From Oscillospiraceae bacterium (GTDB lineage: Bacteria; Bacillota; Clostridia; Saccharofermentanales; Saccharofermentanaceae): DNA of 64,000 nt. Location: NCBI GenBank assembly GCA_015069205.1, contig SVIZ01000006.1:62001-126000 (forward strand). Direction: 5' to 3'. Below the pieces are notes generated by a model. That model made no database searches and had not been told where the DNA came from. It worked only from the letters and a program-made list of their open reading frames with translations. The first letter of the stretch is position 1. Every line of letters begins with the position of its first letter. The translations under genes were made by a program, and so were the position numbers. This document shows, piece after piece, positions 8,388 to 16,975 of the stretch.

Positions 8388-9365
8388 TTATTTGTTAGTG
8401 CTGAAGTCTTCCGTGGGGCAGGGAACTCTGCCGAGTATTCCGTTAATGATGCCTGCAGCGGTATCACGCTTTGATATGAATTTGCCGTCTTTGGAAAGAG
8501 CTCCGTGTGAACGGATCGTGAGGCGGTGAGCGAGTATGGGTACTGCGAGTTCTTTAAAATCGTCAGGTATGCAGTTATTCCTTCCGCGGATGAATGCCAG
8601 TGCTTTGGCAGCGGATACGAATGCGAGAAGCGCACGCGGACTTGCTCCTACTGCGATATCCGTCGACTCTCTTGTTTCTTCGATGATCTTGGCTGCATAG
8701 TCGTAAAGAAGATCGGATACGAATACGTTCTTGACCTGATTCTGCATCTCGAAAATCTCTTCTTTTGTAGCCACGGGAGTGAGCGTATCGAGCGGGTCTT
8801 CCGTCGCAAATCTCTTTAAGATCGAGATGCTCTCATCGTGGGTCGGATAGTCCATCTTGAGCATCATGAGGAAGCGGTCGAGCTGCGCTTCGGGAAGAGG
8901 GAATGTACCCTGTGATTCGACAGGGTTCTGTGTTGCGATAACGAGGAAGGGAAGGTCGAGTTTTCTTGTGTCGCCGTCGACCGTTACCTGTTTTTCTTCC
9001 ATGCACTCAAGAAGGCTCGACTGTGTTCTTGCCGTGGCACGGTTGATCTCATCTGCAAGAAGTATGTTTGTGAAAACAGGACCTTTTCTGAATACAAAAG
9101 AGTTAGCTTCACGGTCGAAGAAGTTGATGCCGGTAAGGTCTGATGGCAGGAGGTCTATCGTGAACTGCACGCGCTTGAAGTCGAGATCAAGTGACTGGGC
9201 AAGTGCTTTTGCAGTCTTTGTTTTTCCTGTTCCGGGAACGTCTTCGAGCAGTACGTGTCCTCCTACGAGGAGAGATACAAGCAAAAGCTCTATCTGCTTA
9301 TCTTTTCCGACAATGACCTTGCTGACGTTTTCGGTGAGTTTCTCAGAAAATGTATTCATAAACAA
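8388..9365 (-). CDS. MoxR-family AAA+ ATPase
   Basis: A 325-residue AAA+ protein. Walker A lies in EDVPGTGKTKTAKAL (about 41-55) and Walker B is NILLADEINRA. The sensor-1 region is FLVIATQNPVESQGTFPLPEAQLDRF, a near-signature of MoxR proteins, and an AAA lid domain follows. MoxR proteins act with DUF58/vWA partners to mature or activate other proteins, often for envelope or metallo-enzyme assembly. This is the first gene of a three-gene minus-strand operon. Starts at 9365 (MFMN) or 9359 (MNTF) are both possible. The client is not evident from context. Confidence 0.95.
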   Translation of the reverse strand: MFMNTFSEKLTENVSKVIVGKDKQIELLLVSLLVGGHVLLEDVPGTGKTKTAKALAQSLDLDFKRVQFTIDLLPSDLTGINFFDREANSFVFRKGPVFTNILLADEINRATARTQSSLLECMEEKQVTVDGDTRKLDLPFLVIATQNPVESQGTFPLPEAQLDRFLMMLKMDYPTHDESISILKRFATEDPLDTLTPVATKEEIFEMQNQVKNVFVSDLLYDYAAKIIEETRESTDIAVGASPRALLAFVSAAKALAFIRGRNNCIPDDFKELAVPILAHRLTIRSHGALSKDGKFISKRDTAAGIINGILGRVPCPTEDFSTNK

Positions 9366-9508
9366 AACATCCCCTTCCGGCAGATTGCGTCAAGCGCAAT
9401 GAATGCCTTTTCTTACATAAGTATACTGTTTTTGAACGGATATTAATAACGGGATAGATTTAAGAAAAAATACTAATAAACTTCAGATTAGGTGTTAAAA
9501 ATGTAGTA

Positions 9509-12271
9509 TCAGTAATCTCCCAAATACTCCCAGTTTGCCGCATCGTGCGGATCTCCACCTAAGAAGGCATACCATGAACCGGGCTGGAAAGTATTTCCTG
9601 GATTGTCTTCCACATCATATTTTCTACAGTAAATGACATTTTGCGTTCCTTGTTTTCCGTTGTATGTAATCGGATTATTCGTAAACGGATTAATTGGGTT
9701 ATCTATTAGACCCTCAGTAGCGATCGCAGGAGTATCTCCATTTGTCATGAATTCAGAGGATGTGGTAAACCCTGTCGCATTGAAGTCTTTTACCATGAGA
9801 AGAGGCATAAAGGATTCCAGATCCCGGCCGTTGCAGGAAATATCGAATTGATTGATTTCGAAACCGTGATCGGCAACGATAATGATCCTTGTGTTGTCGT
9901 AGACACCATTCTCACGCAGATAATCAAACCATTCTCCGAGTTTGATGAAAGATGCCATGTTTACGTGATACAGCATTACTTGATGATAGTCGCTCATATC
10001 CATAGTCTTACCGTCGACAGTGTAACGGGAAACCATGTTGACATCATAAGCAGTGTTATCAACATTCATTACGGGCACATAATCCGGTTCCTGCAAAAGA
10101 CAAGATGAATGGGCTGTATAGTTGGTAAACATTAGGAAAGTGTTTTCGGAACCATCAGAAATCTCCGTGATGGACGGTAAACTGGTAAGCACTGAATAAG
10201 CATCCATAAATTCGCAATAATAACCGGTGCTGATCGAATTTCCGATAACATACTGAACGGGTGAAGTGTTGTAATTTGATGCAGAATCATCATTCGCTGA
10301 TAATGCTTCGTTATAACTGCCGCCGCTATAGAGAGTTTCCTGTAAAACAACAGGAGAGATTTTCATAAGTGAATAGCAGAATAAGTTGCGGTTACGTAAC
10401 TCGTTCATCCGCATTGTGGCATCACCTATGGCTTCGCTGTCAGAGCCGAAACCAAATCTTCCGTCTGTAATGTAGCAGCTGGTGTTAGGAAGGCCGTCGA
10501 AAACAGACAGGTCCGGAATATCTTTATAACCGGCAAGAGAAGGATCACAGATGGTTACTTTGTAACCATTGCTTCCAAACAGAACAGGCATTACTTTCAG
10601 TGCTTCGTCCTGTTTGCTTGCAAGACTGTCATCAGCTCTTGCGTTGATCTTCTCGGGAGTATAATCATATCCTCCAAACAACGCAGGAGATGCGGTGATC
10701 GTACTTGAACTGTAAGAAATAGTATTCTCGTAGTATGTAAAACCGTCATACTTTTCGAGCAGTTCAGGTTTCTCATTGAAGATATACGGAACCTGCGTGC
10801 CGATTGAACGGTCAAGCATTATGACCATAACGTTTTTACCGTTTTTGCTTAATGGTATGGAGGGTTCTTCCGAGGTGTTCCCGGCTGTGCCTTTATACCA
10901 GTTATATGGAATGAGTATGGTTGGGATGTTCAGAACTCCTATCGAAAATACAGAGAGGATCCCTACAATGAGAACTGCCTTGGTGATCTTGCAAAATCTT
11001 GAATAAATGAAATACAAAAGCACGGCACCAGCAGTAACTGCTACTGAATTTACGATGTATTCGGTCAGCCGGAAGGAAAGTCCCCTGTCATAAAGAAGGG
11101 CAGAAGAAAGCGTACCGAGATTCTTTCCGAACAACATATAGTTAATTACGGAACAGCCGCTTATTATCCATATTGCCCTGCAAAAGACAGATTTCATTTT
11201 CGCGCTCATGAAAAAATAGAAAACACCACCCCACAATACCCAGCTGCCAAAAGATAACAAAATCGAATTCCAAATATATGTCATCGGACTTACCGACGCG
11301 GTGATATCAATGAAATCGTAAGGTGAGGATGCTATTACCGAAGACGGGATCAGAAGTCCGGTGATGAATGCCATGAGGACCGTGCCGGCGAAGAATCCTT
11401 TAGTGTCTTTTACTGTCTCATTGGTCTTTTTTGCGGGCTTGATTTTGAGTCTGCCTGATACAAAAGGAAGACACAGGAGCAAAGATCCGATTGCAAGAAG
11501 GATCTTCTGTCTGACATCCAGGTCAGGTTTTACTATTGTCGCAACTAGCAATGCCGCTCCTGATAAAGCCAGGGCAATGCTGAGCACCCTCTTAGGATCC
11601 TTGAACTTATAGAACACGTTTTTTACAAGTGAGAAAACGTTATTAAGCAACCAGTAGAATACGAGCCCTGCAGGTGAGTGGTAAAGCAGAACAAGGAATA
11701 CTGCGGCAAGCCCATACACTTGTATTTTTTCCTTAACAGGATGACCTTTTGTATAGATGATTCCCGATATTATATTAATCAATGTCATGAGTATCGGAAG
11801 GATGTTAACGGGAAAGCTCCCTATCATGAACATGGCATCTTCAGCACCGAGGTCACGAATAAATCCAAAGGACATTCCGTTAAGGCTCTTCATGCCTGAC
11901 AAGAGGTTATAAGCAGCGATGAAGAATGGGATCTGTAGCAGCAAAGAAGCGGTGCTCTTTAACGCATATACCGGTTTATAGTGGTTGATCCTGTAGTATT
12001 CCTGAAGCATGAAGAAGCGCTCGTCACCTTTGAACGTGCTCTTGATGTGCTTGATGCCTGATGCCATCTTTGCCTGAATATTCCGCTCTTCAGCCTGAAG
12101 TTCATCGGCTCTTTTGTATAGCGGGAGTACTAAAAAATTAACAGCAAGGCTCAGGAAGATGATGGACAGACCTTCGTTGCCGATTATCCTGTTTGCAATC
12201 GAAAAAACAACTTCGAAAAGAAGCTCAAGCGGTGAAATCAGGAACGTGTACAAATAGGAGAAAACTGACAA
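9509..12271 (-). CDS. YidC/Oxa1-like insertase fused to alkaline phosphatase/sulfatase-fold domain
   Basis: A large two-part membrane protein. I prefer the TTG at 12271, because AAAGGTG sits 8 nt before it. The frame is also open to a TTG at 12289. Residues 1-230 resemble the YidC/Oxa1 core: a membrane start, a charged hairpin region (ADELQAEERNIQAKM) and later helices including GLVFYWLLNNVFSLVKN. Several more membrane segments follow to about 460. The last 440 residues look like an LtaS-type alkaline phosphatase superfamily domain: VMVIMLDRS near its start holds a metal-binding Asp, and IIIVADHGFE supplies the Asp-His pair. The usual nucleophile region is divergent. It could transfer a phosphoglycerol-like group to a surface polymer. 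Neighbouring genes do not indicate the substrate. Confidence 0.8.
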   Translation of the reverse strand: MSVFSYLYTFLISPLELLFEVVFSIANRIIGNEGLSIIFLSLAVNFLVLPLYKRADELQAEERNIQAKMASGIKHIKSTFKGDERFFMLQEYYRINHYKPVYALKSTASLLLQIPFFIAAYNLLSGMKSLNGMSFGFIRDLGAEDAMFMIGSFPVNILPILMTLINIISGIIYTKGHPVKEKIQVYGLAAVFLVLLYHSPAGLVFYWLLNNVFSLVKNVFYKFKDPKRVLSIALALSGAALLVATIVKPDLDVRQKILLAIGSLLLCLPFVSGRLKIKPAKKTNETVKDTKGFFAGTVLMAFITGLLIPSSVIASSPYDFIDITASVSPMTYIWNSILLSFGSWVLWGGVFYFFMSAKMKSVFCRAIWIISGCSVINYMLFGKNLGTLSSALLYDRGLSFRLTEYIVNSVAVTAGAVLLYFIYSRFCKITKAVLIVGILSVFSIGVLNIPTILIPYNWYKGTAGNTSEEPSIPLSKNGKNVMVIMLDRSIGTQVPYIFNEKPELLEKYDGFTYYENTISYSSSTITASPALFGGYDYTPEKINARADDSLASKQDEALKVMPVLFGSNGYKVTICDPSLAGYKDIPDLSVFDGLPNTSCYITDGRFGFGSDSEAIGDATMRMNELRNRNLFCYSLMKISPVVLQETLYSGGSYNEALSANDDSASNYNTSPVQYVIGNSISTGYYCEFMDAYSVLTSLPSITEISDGSENTFLMFTNYTAHSSCLLQEPDYVPVMNVDNTAYDVNMVSRYTVDGKTMDMSDYHQVMLYHVNMASFIKLGEWFDYLRENGVYDNTRIIIVADHGFEINQFDISCNGRDLESFMPLLMVKDFNATGFTTSSEFMTNGDTPAIATEGLIDNPINPFTNNPITYNGKQGTQNVIYCRKYDVEDNPGNTFQPGSWYAFLGGDPHDAANWEYLGDY

Positions 12272-12335
12272 CGATCGAACACCTTTCAAAAGTCTTTACT
12301 TTGAAATATATTGATTAATTATATGACAGTTGTTT

Positions 12336-12839
12336 TTAGGTATCAATTATCACCGCGTCAGCGTTATCTTTTATGATCTTCCAGGCATCAGCAAGCTTAT
12401 CAAGATTCCATGCCGCGTTGGCAGGGCTTGTCGAAGGCAGGCATACCGCATCGCGTTTCAGAACAGGGAAGAGGTATTTCAGGTAGTACTGTTCTGCTTT
12501 TTTGCCATTAAGAAAGATCGCTCTGATATCTGCAACGTCCAATATGACCGACAGGTCATTGACCGTTACATCCCTGATGCTTGAATCCGAAGAACCGTCT
12601 ATCTCGCATGAGCCGATAACATCCCACAGCGCAATGTGGTTTCTGATGAGGAAAGCTTTTTTCTCATCGATGGTAACAGGTAGTTCTTCTCCGAAGATCT
12701 GCGAGGTCACCTTCCAAAAGCGGTTTTGCGGATGCCCGTAAAAGAAACCCTCTTCTCTGGATCTTACAGAGGGGAAACTTCCCAAGATAAGTACTTTGGA
12801 ATCTTTATCGAAGACCGGAGCGATAGGATGAACGGGCAT
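12336..12839 (-). CDS. DNA-deoxyinosine (hypoxanthine) glycosylase, UDG superfamily
   Basis: A 167-residue member of the uracil-DNA glycosylase superfamily. Motif 1 is LILGSFPSVRSREEGFFYGHPQN. GSFPS and GHPQN match the hypoxanthine-DNA glycosylase (family 6) pattern, in which the Asn acts in catalysis. Motif 2 is LPSTSPANAAW near the C terminus. The enzyme would remove deaminated adenine (hypoxanthine) from DNA in the cytoplasm. The length fits the family. It is flanked by unrelated genes on the same strand and is probably a single transcription unit. A mismatch uracil glycosylase activity is the main alternative. Confidence 0.85.
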   Translation of the reverse strand: MPVHPIAPVFDKDSKVLILGSFPSVRSREEGFFYGHPQNRFWKVTSQIFGEELPVTIDEKKAFLIRNHIALWDVIGSCEIDGSSDSSIRDVTVNDLSVILDVADIRAIFLNGKKAEQYYLKYLFPVLKRDAVCLPSTSPANAAWNLDKLADAWKIIKDNADAVIIDT

Positions 12840-12888
12840 TCTTATTCCTCAAATAAATACTTTACCCATACTTTATCACAGTTTGCTC

Positions 12889-13061
12889 TTAATGCGGCAT
12901 GACCAGCATGACGAACCTGCAGCTTCCGTCACTGTATTCATAGATGCTGTATTCCCAGGTCTGGTTTTTAGTCCGGGATTCAGGTGTTTTACCTTTGCAT
13001 CATCTGACAGGTCCTTGGTGACTTTAAATTCTGTAAACGAATAAAGGCCACGGAAAAACAA
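12889..13061 (-). pseudogene. Frameshifted short gene remnant
   Basis: Two coding-like pieces lie in different frames. From 13061 downward one frame reads a plausible protein segment (RGLYSFTEFKVTKDLSDDAK and onward to LNPGLK). At an A5 run near 12957-12963 a one-base shift continues it as KNQTWEYSIYEYSDGSCR, then FVMLVMPH and a stop at 12889. No good start codon or ribosome site is present, and a stop (that of the next gene upstream) lies directly before it. It may be the tail of a lost gene or a small gene with a homopolymer error. I do not recognise the family. Confidence 0.35.
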
Positions 13062-13067
13062 GAAAAA

Positions 13068-14516
13068 TCAGAGGTCGTAAATAGTGCCGTCGTCGCCACC
13101 GCGCGCTTTATCTTCAGCACGCTCCAGTTCAAAATGGAAATTATATTCGTCAATCGTCAGTTTTGTCCCGCGCGTGGTATCAAGATAAGAATCCATTCCG
13201 GGTGCTTTGTCGAAATCATTAACGACATCTACGGTATCGTGGATCTTGCGGGAAGTACGTTCTCCGACCGAACGAATGACAGAAAGCGCAATGTTTATAG
13301 CAATAAGAAGCAACTCGATAACACACACTGTCAGAAATACTGCATAGAGGAACCGGTCATTGGTGCCCGAAAAAGTGATTACGAATAATATGGCAGGCGC
13401 TATGAATGCCCCGATTAAAGGTATTTTTCTCCATTTGCTGTTTGTAAATCTGACAAGGGCATCGAGTTTATCAACAGCTTCGGTCGTTGGTACCTGGCCG
13501 CTTGCTTCACCCGTCTGGCCGTTGACTGCAAACTGATATGTATTGCCGCCCGACTCAACCGTCATGAACCATACGGGGAACAGACAGTACTTGATGGTAA
13601 GCTCACTCATCCAGCTGAATGTCTTTGAGGGATCGGGATCGTACTCATCGTATTTGGCGGCGATAGTGTCAGTCGTATCCAGTGAGATCCTGTCCATGCG
13701 TTTAAGGAATCTGTCCATTAATTCAGTCGGACGCTGGTCATATTTGTCGGCGTAGAAACCCTGAAGATATTTGTTGTCGAACTTTACCATCTCGCTGTAA
13801 TCGAAGGGTTCTATGGCTTCCATCAGCTTATTGGCGATCTTCAAAGAGGCGTCAAACGGTACACCTTTGACGTAGTATTTTGCTGTAGCAAAAATGGAAT
13901 GGTACTCTGTGCCGTCATTTTTATGTCTTTTGCCGACGCCGTACAGATCGGAATTGACAGCGCAGTCAAGGATCCAGAACGGCACATAAAGAGGCGTCAT
14001 CTTGGTAAGACGGCTCTTTGTCTTAAAGCCGCGCGGTGTCATTTTTCTGGTCTTAAGCCATTGATACATGTTATTTTCAGCAGTCTTCTTGTCGATCTTG
14101 AACGGAATGATGTAATCCGGCTTGAATTCACGAGTCATTCTTCCGGTGATGAGAGTGGGCGAACCGCAGAAAGGACACATCGTAGACATCATGTGCTCAT
14201 CCGCGATCATGGTGGCGCCGCAGCTGTCGCAGATGATCTCATGCCGTTTCTTGTCATCTTCGGAGATATCGTTGTCGCCGGTGTAATCGCGCTCTTTGCA
14301 GTAGCCCAGTGAACCAATTTTCTCAAATGTGGAAGGGTTATAGATATTACCGCAGTTACGGCACATCATGCCCTTAACTTCAGGCTGATAGAAAATATTC
14401 GATGCGCAGGACGGACACTTGAATGATTTAGTGCCAAGTTGCTCTTGCGGTTTAATGACGGGATTGTTCCCGAAGGGATTAGGATTGTCTGAATTAAACG
14501 GTCTTGCAGTCCACAT
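13068..14516 (-). CDS. Zinc-ribbon membrane protein (TFIIB-type ribbon-containing)
   Basis: The ATG at 14516 is favoured because AAGGGTG lies 6 nt upstream. A GTG at 14525 is the alternative. The N-terminal 130 residues carry two zinc-ribbon pairs: CPSC with CRNC, then CDSC with CPFC. The middle (about 140-340) is a soluble domain of the kind often annotated as 'TFIIB-type zinc ribbon-containing protein'. Two membrane segments lie near residues 375-395 and 403-425, followed by a charged C-terminal tail. No enzymatic motif was found. The protein is probably cytoplasmic-facing with a membrane hairpin. Its role is unknown. Confidence 0.75.
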   Translation of the reverse strand: MWTARPFNSDNPNPFGNNPVIKPQEQLGTKSFKCPSCASNIFYQPEVKGMMCRNCGNIYNPSTFEKIGSLGYCKERDYTGDNDISEDDKKRHEIICDSCGATMIADEHMMSTMCPFCGSPTLITGRMTREFKPDYIIPFKIDKKTAENNMYQWLKTRKMTPRGFKTKSRLTKMTPLYVPFWILDCAVNSDLYGVGKRHKNDGTEYHSIFATAKYYVKGVPFDASLKIANKLMEAIEPFDYSEMVKFDNKYLQGFYADKYDQRPTELMDRFLKRMDRISLDTTDTIAAKYDEYDPDPSKTFSWMSELTIKYCLFPVWFMTVESGGNTYQFAVNGQTGEASGQVPTTEAVDKLDALVRFTNSKWRKIPLIGAFIAPAILFVITFSGTNDRFLYAVFLTVCVIELLLIAINIALSVIRSVGERTSRKIHDTVDVVNDFDKAPGMDSYLDTTRGTKLTIDEYNFHFELERAEDKARGGDDGTIYDL

Positions 14517-14650
14517 GCGTATCACCCTTGTTCGAAAAACTCTGATATAACTTTGTAATCACCGCAATTGGTGATGACTATGAATTTCTCAGATAATTAA
14601 TTATATCATCCCGGTAAAGAATCCTTGACATAAAGAAAGCTGCTGCCGCA

Positions 14651-14784
14651 GTCTTTGATCTCATATTGCAGAAAATCACGGTAACCGTCATAGTGTACTG
14701 TGACTTTTAGCGTGATTTTTTAATAAAGGCTCGAAAAAATCACAGTAACCGTCAGGGGCTACTGTGACTTTTACTGTGATTTTC
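14651..14784. repeat. Dispersed palindromic repeat, copy A
   Basis: About 134 bp closely matching 29776-29910 in the same orientation. It holds two tandem hairpin units. Each has a left arm like AATCACAGTA, the spacer ACCGTCA, a right arm like TACTGTGA and a further TGTGATT. The left arm can pair with either right-hand arm, so alternative hairpins are possible. It lies in the intergenic space between the zinc-ribbon gene and the PEBP lipoprotein gene. No open frame or transposase is associated. Confidence 0.8.
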
Positions 14785-14794
14785 TATTAACGCA

Positions 14795-15871
14795 TTACTT
14801 CCTTGTGAAATTGCCGTCCAATCTTCCGTAAGCCAGAACATTGCCGGAATTTCCGTTCACGTCAACATCAAGTCCGTCAAATATCTTGGAAATGCTGTTG
14901 CCGCCGCCATCAAATGCGAGCGGGACTTTGCCCATCTCATCCTTAAGCGCAAATACGAAAACCGTATATGTATGAGTGGTTCCTTTCGGAGGATAAGGTC
15001 CCACATACTGCTCACCGCGCGCATCTCTTCCGACAGCGCCTTCGACCAGAGAAGTTTCAGTGGTAAATACATCCATGTGAAGCCATGCGTCGTCGATCAT
15101 GATGACAACATATTGAGTTGCTCCGTCAACTGCATCCCACGTCAACTCAGGCGATATGTTTTCGCCGACTTCGGTATTGGAGATCTTCGGATCCCAAATG
15201 CCGTTAGCAAGGGTAGAAGAAGACACATTGATCTCCGGAAGATCTTCAAAAGGAACTGTTTTGATATAGGTGTCTGATTGTGCGATGAGGAAGTCAGTCC
15301 ATTCACACTTTTTAACGCTTGCAGGGACCTCGATATCGCCTGCCATCCCATTGCCGAGATCAACACCAAGTGTAACTGCTCCGTCAGGCTTAACGCTCGC
15401 TTTGCTGATCGCAACATCGTAGAAATTGAACTTGCTTCCATTGCTGGTAAACACAAAATCACCTGTCATGTTCAAGGTGAGATCCAAAGAATCACTGTTT
15501 GCGGTCTTCTGAATATCAGTTGAGTCCTGGCCAAAATGAATATAAAGCGTTGCTGAAACGCCCTTATATGAATCATCCAGAAAGGTTACCAAAGTTGATA
15601 CATCACTTGTTGTTACAGCCCAGACAGAATCACTGATATCAAAGCCGGGAGCAATATCCCATTTTGTCATCTCGGAAGACTCTTCGATCCACGCGCCGTC
15701 TTTCTCGTTCTGAACATAAGTAACGTTCTTCTCGATGACTTGCGGAAACATTCCGTCAGTTATATTGGTGACTTCCGTTTCTGTCTTGTGCTGCGGTTCA
15801 AATGCTGTGCATCCGCTCAGAAGCAAGATGCCGGCGAGCATAATTGAAACGGAACGCAAAGATCTTTTCAT
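14795..15871 (-). CDS. Lipoprotein with C-terminal PEBP (YbhB/YbcL-like) domain
   Basis: A 358-residue lipoprotein with a basic start and the lipobox LLLSGC (Cys 21), preceded by a strong GGAGG site. Residues 25-210 are an unassigned beta-rich domain. Residues about 215-358 resemble the phosphatidylethanolamine-binding protein family: ISPELTWDAVDGATQYVVIMID, then GPYPPKGTTHTYTVFVFAL and a terminal AYGRLDGNF. The usual HW after the Asp-Pro motif is replaced by HMDVF, so the ligand pocket is altered. A surface binding or inhibitor-like role is possible. An AraC regulator lies upstream on the same strand, with likely binding sites in between. Confidence 0.8.
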   Translation of the reverse strand: MKRSLRSVSIMLAGILLLSGCTAFEPQHKTETEVTNITDGMFPQVIEKNVTYVQNEKDGAWIEESSEMTKWDIAPGFDISDSVWAVTTSDVSTLVTFLDDSYKGVSATLYIHFGQDSTDIQKTANSDSLDLTLNMTGDFVFTSNGSKFNFYDVAISKASVKPDGAVTLGVDLGNGMAGDIEVPASVKKCEWTDFLIAQSDTYIKTVPFEDLPEINVSSSTLANGIWDPKISNTEVGENISPELTWDAVDGATQYVVIMIDDAWLHMDVFTTETSLVEGAVGRDARGEQYVGPYPPKGTTHTYTVFVFALKDEMGKVPLAFDGGGNSISKIFDGLDVDVNGNSGNVLAYGRLDGNFTRK

Positions 15872-15903
15872 GTCCTATTCCTCCAAATGTGTTGTTACCT
15901 GAT

Positions 15904-15966
15904 GTTATATTTTTTTTTACATCTGGAGTTAGGAATATCGGCACAAAAACAGGTAATATCAGCACA
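15904..15966 (-). promoter_or_regulatory. AraC-type direct repeat and -10 for PEBP lipoprotein gene
   Basis: On the minus strand TGTGCCGATATT and TGTGCTGATATT form a direct repeat exactly 21 bp apart, within 15934-15966. A -10-like TATAAC lies at 15904-15909, with almost no -35 match in the 17-bp position. Sites abutting a missing -35 are typical of AraC-activated promoters. The distal copy overlaps the stop codon of the araC-type gene. Binding by that regulator is inferred. Confidence 0.55.
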
Positions 15967-16966
15967 GGGTTTTCATCTGCCTGCGGTATTCAGACGGAGT
16001 CTGGCCGGTATGTTTTTTAAATACTTTGGAGAAATAACCGGTGTCATCGTAGCCGCATGTCTGGCTTATCTCGCTGATGGATTCGTCGCCGAACTGAAGT
16101 TCCTTTTTTGCGCGGCTCACACGCAGATATTCAAGATAAGCCATGCATGACATAGATAATTCGTTGTTGAATGCATCGTTAAGAGCGTTCTTATTTACCG
16201 AGAATCTTTTCAGCACGCTTTCCAATGTGATCTCTTCATTCATGTGATCCCAGAAGTAACTTGTGATGTCAGCAACGAGAGAATCTTTATAAAGTTCATT
16301 CTGTCTCCAGTTAATATAAAAATCTGCTGTAGCAGTAAACAGGAGAGAGATGATGAAATACCGCACACGCAGTATCCAGAAGTTATCAGGCTGCTCTACA
16401 AGGTCATATCGTACACTCATGGCCAATCTGAGTGCCATATCATATTCCTGCTTCGTAAGTGAGTAACAGACTATATTTCTGCCACGCCCGAAAAACTCCG
16501 AGAGCAATAAGTAATCCTGATATATGGAATCGCAAAAACAATCTTCGAACTTGTATTCACCGTCGAGCAGATCCATTTTAATCTCAGTTGATGTCTTTTT
16601 ATCAGATGAAGCCTTTTTGCCGTCAGCTTTTGCGGCCGTGTAAAACTTATCGTATTTACCGGAATTAATTGCTTCAAAAGTAAACTCCTCACGGATAAAA
16701 GTCGGCTTGAAAAACAATGTCCTGGTAATGACTCTGTTCGCGGATACAACTTTAAAGTCAGCTTTCTCGTTGACAAAAATACCTGCAGGCGCGGTAATGA
16801 CCCTGTTTCCGCCGTCCTCTTCTATAACAAATGAACCGGATTTAACAAGCACCATCTTATAGGTGTTCCTGTCATTTATATGCGCGGAAATACCTTTGGT
16901 CTCCTCATAGAAGACATCGATAGAACAGTTCATTCCCGGCCGTTTGCTCTTGGTTATCAGTTCCAT
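15959..16966 (-). CDS. AraC-family transcriptional regulator
   Basis: A 335-residue regulator. The N-terminal part (about 20-110) looks like a cupin-type sensing domain with 'VITAPAGIFVNEKADF'. Residues 235-335 form the double helix-turn-helix of AraC proteins: ITLESVLKRFSVNKNALN, then ISEISQTCGYDDTGYFSKVF and the closing TGQTPSEYRR. The gene starts 9 bp after the stop of the GNAT gene, so the two are likely co-transcribed. It lies directly upstream of the PEBP lipoprotein gene, whose promoter carries a 21-bp direct repeat suited to this family. The inducing ligand is unknown. Confidence 0.93.
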   Translation of the reverse strand: MELITKSKRPGMNCSIDVFYEETKGISAHINDRNTYKMVLVKSGSFVIEEDGGNRVITAPAGIFVNEKADFKVVSANRVITRTLFFKPTFIREEFTFEAINSGKYDKFYTAAKADGKKASSDKKTSTEIKMDLLDGEYKFEDCFCDSIYQDYLLLSEFFGRGRNIVCYSLTKQEYDMALRLAMSVRYDLVEQPDNFWILRVRYFIISLLFTATADFYINWRQNELYKDSLVADITSYFWDHMNEEITLESVLKRFSVNKNALNDAFNNELSMSCMAYLEYLRVSRAKKELQFGDESISEISQTCGYDDTGYFSKVFKKHTGQTPSEYRRQMKTLC

Positions 16967-16975
16967 ATATTCTAA

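Noticed and set aside
14651..14784. Possible CRISPR array at the tandem hairpin repeat
   Set aside because: Only two units per locus, unequal spacers, no leader and no cas genes. The pairing pattern fits a palindromic element.
14651..14784. Insertion sequence
   Set aside because: No transposase frame and no target duplication could be seen at either copy.
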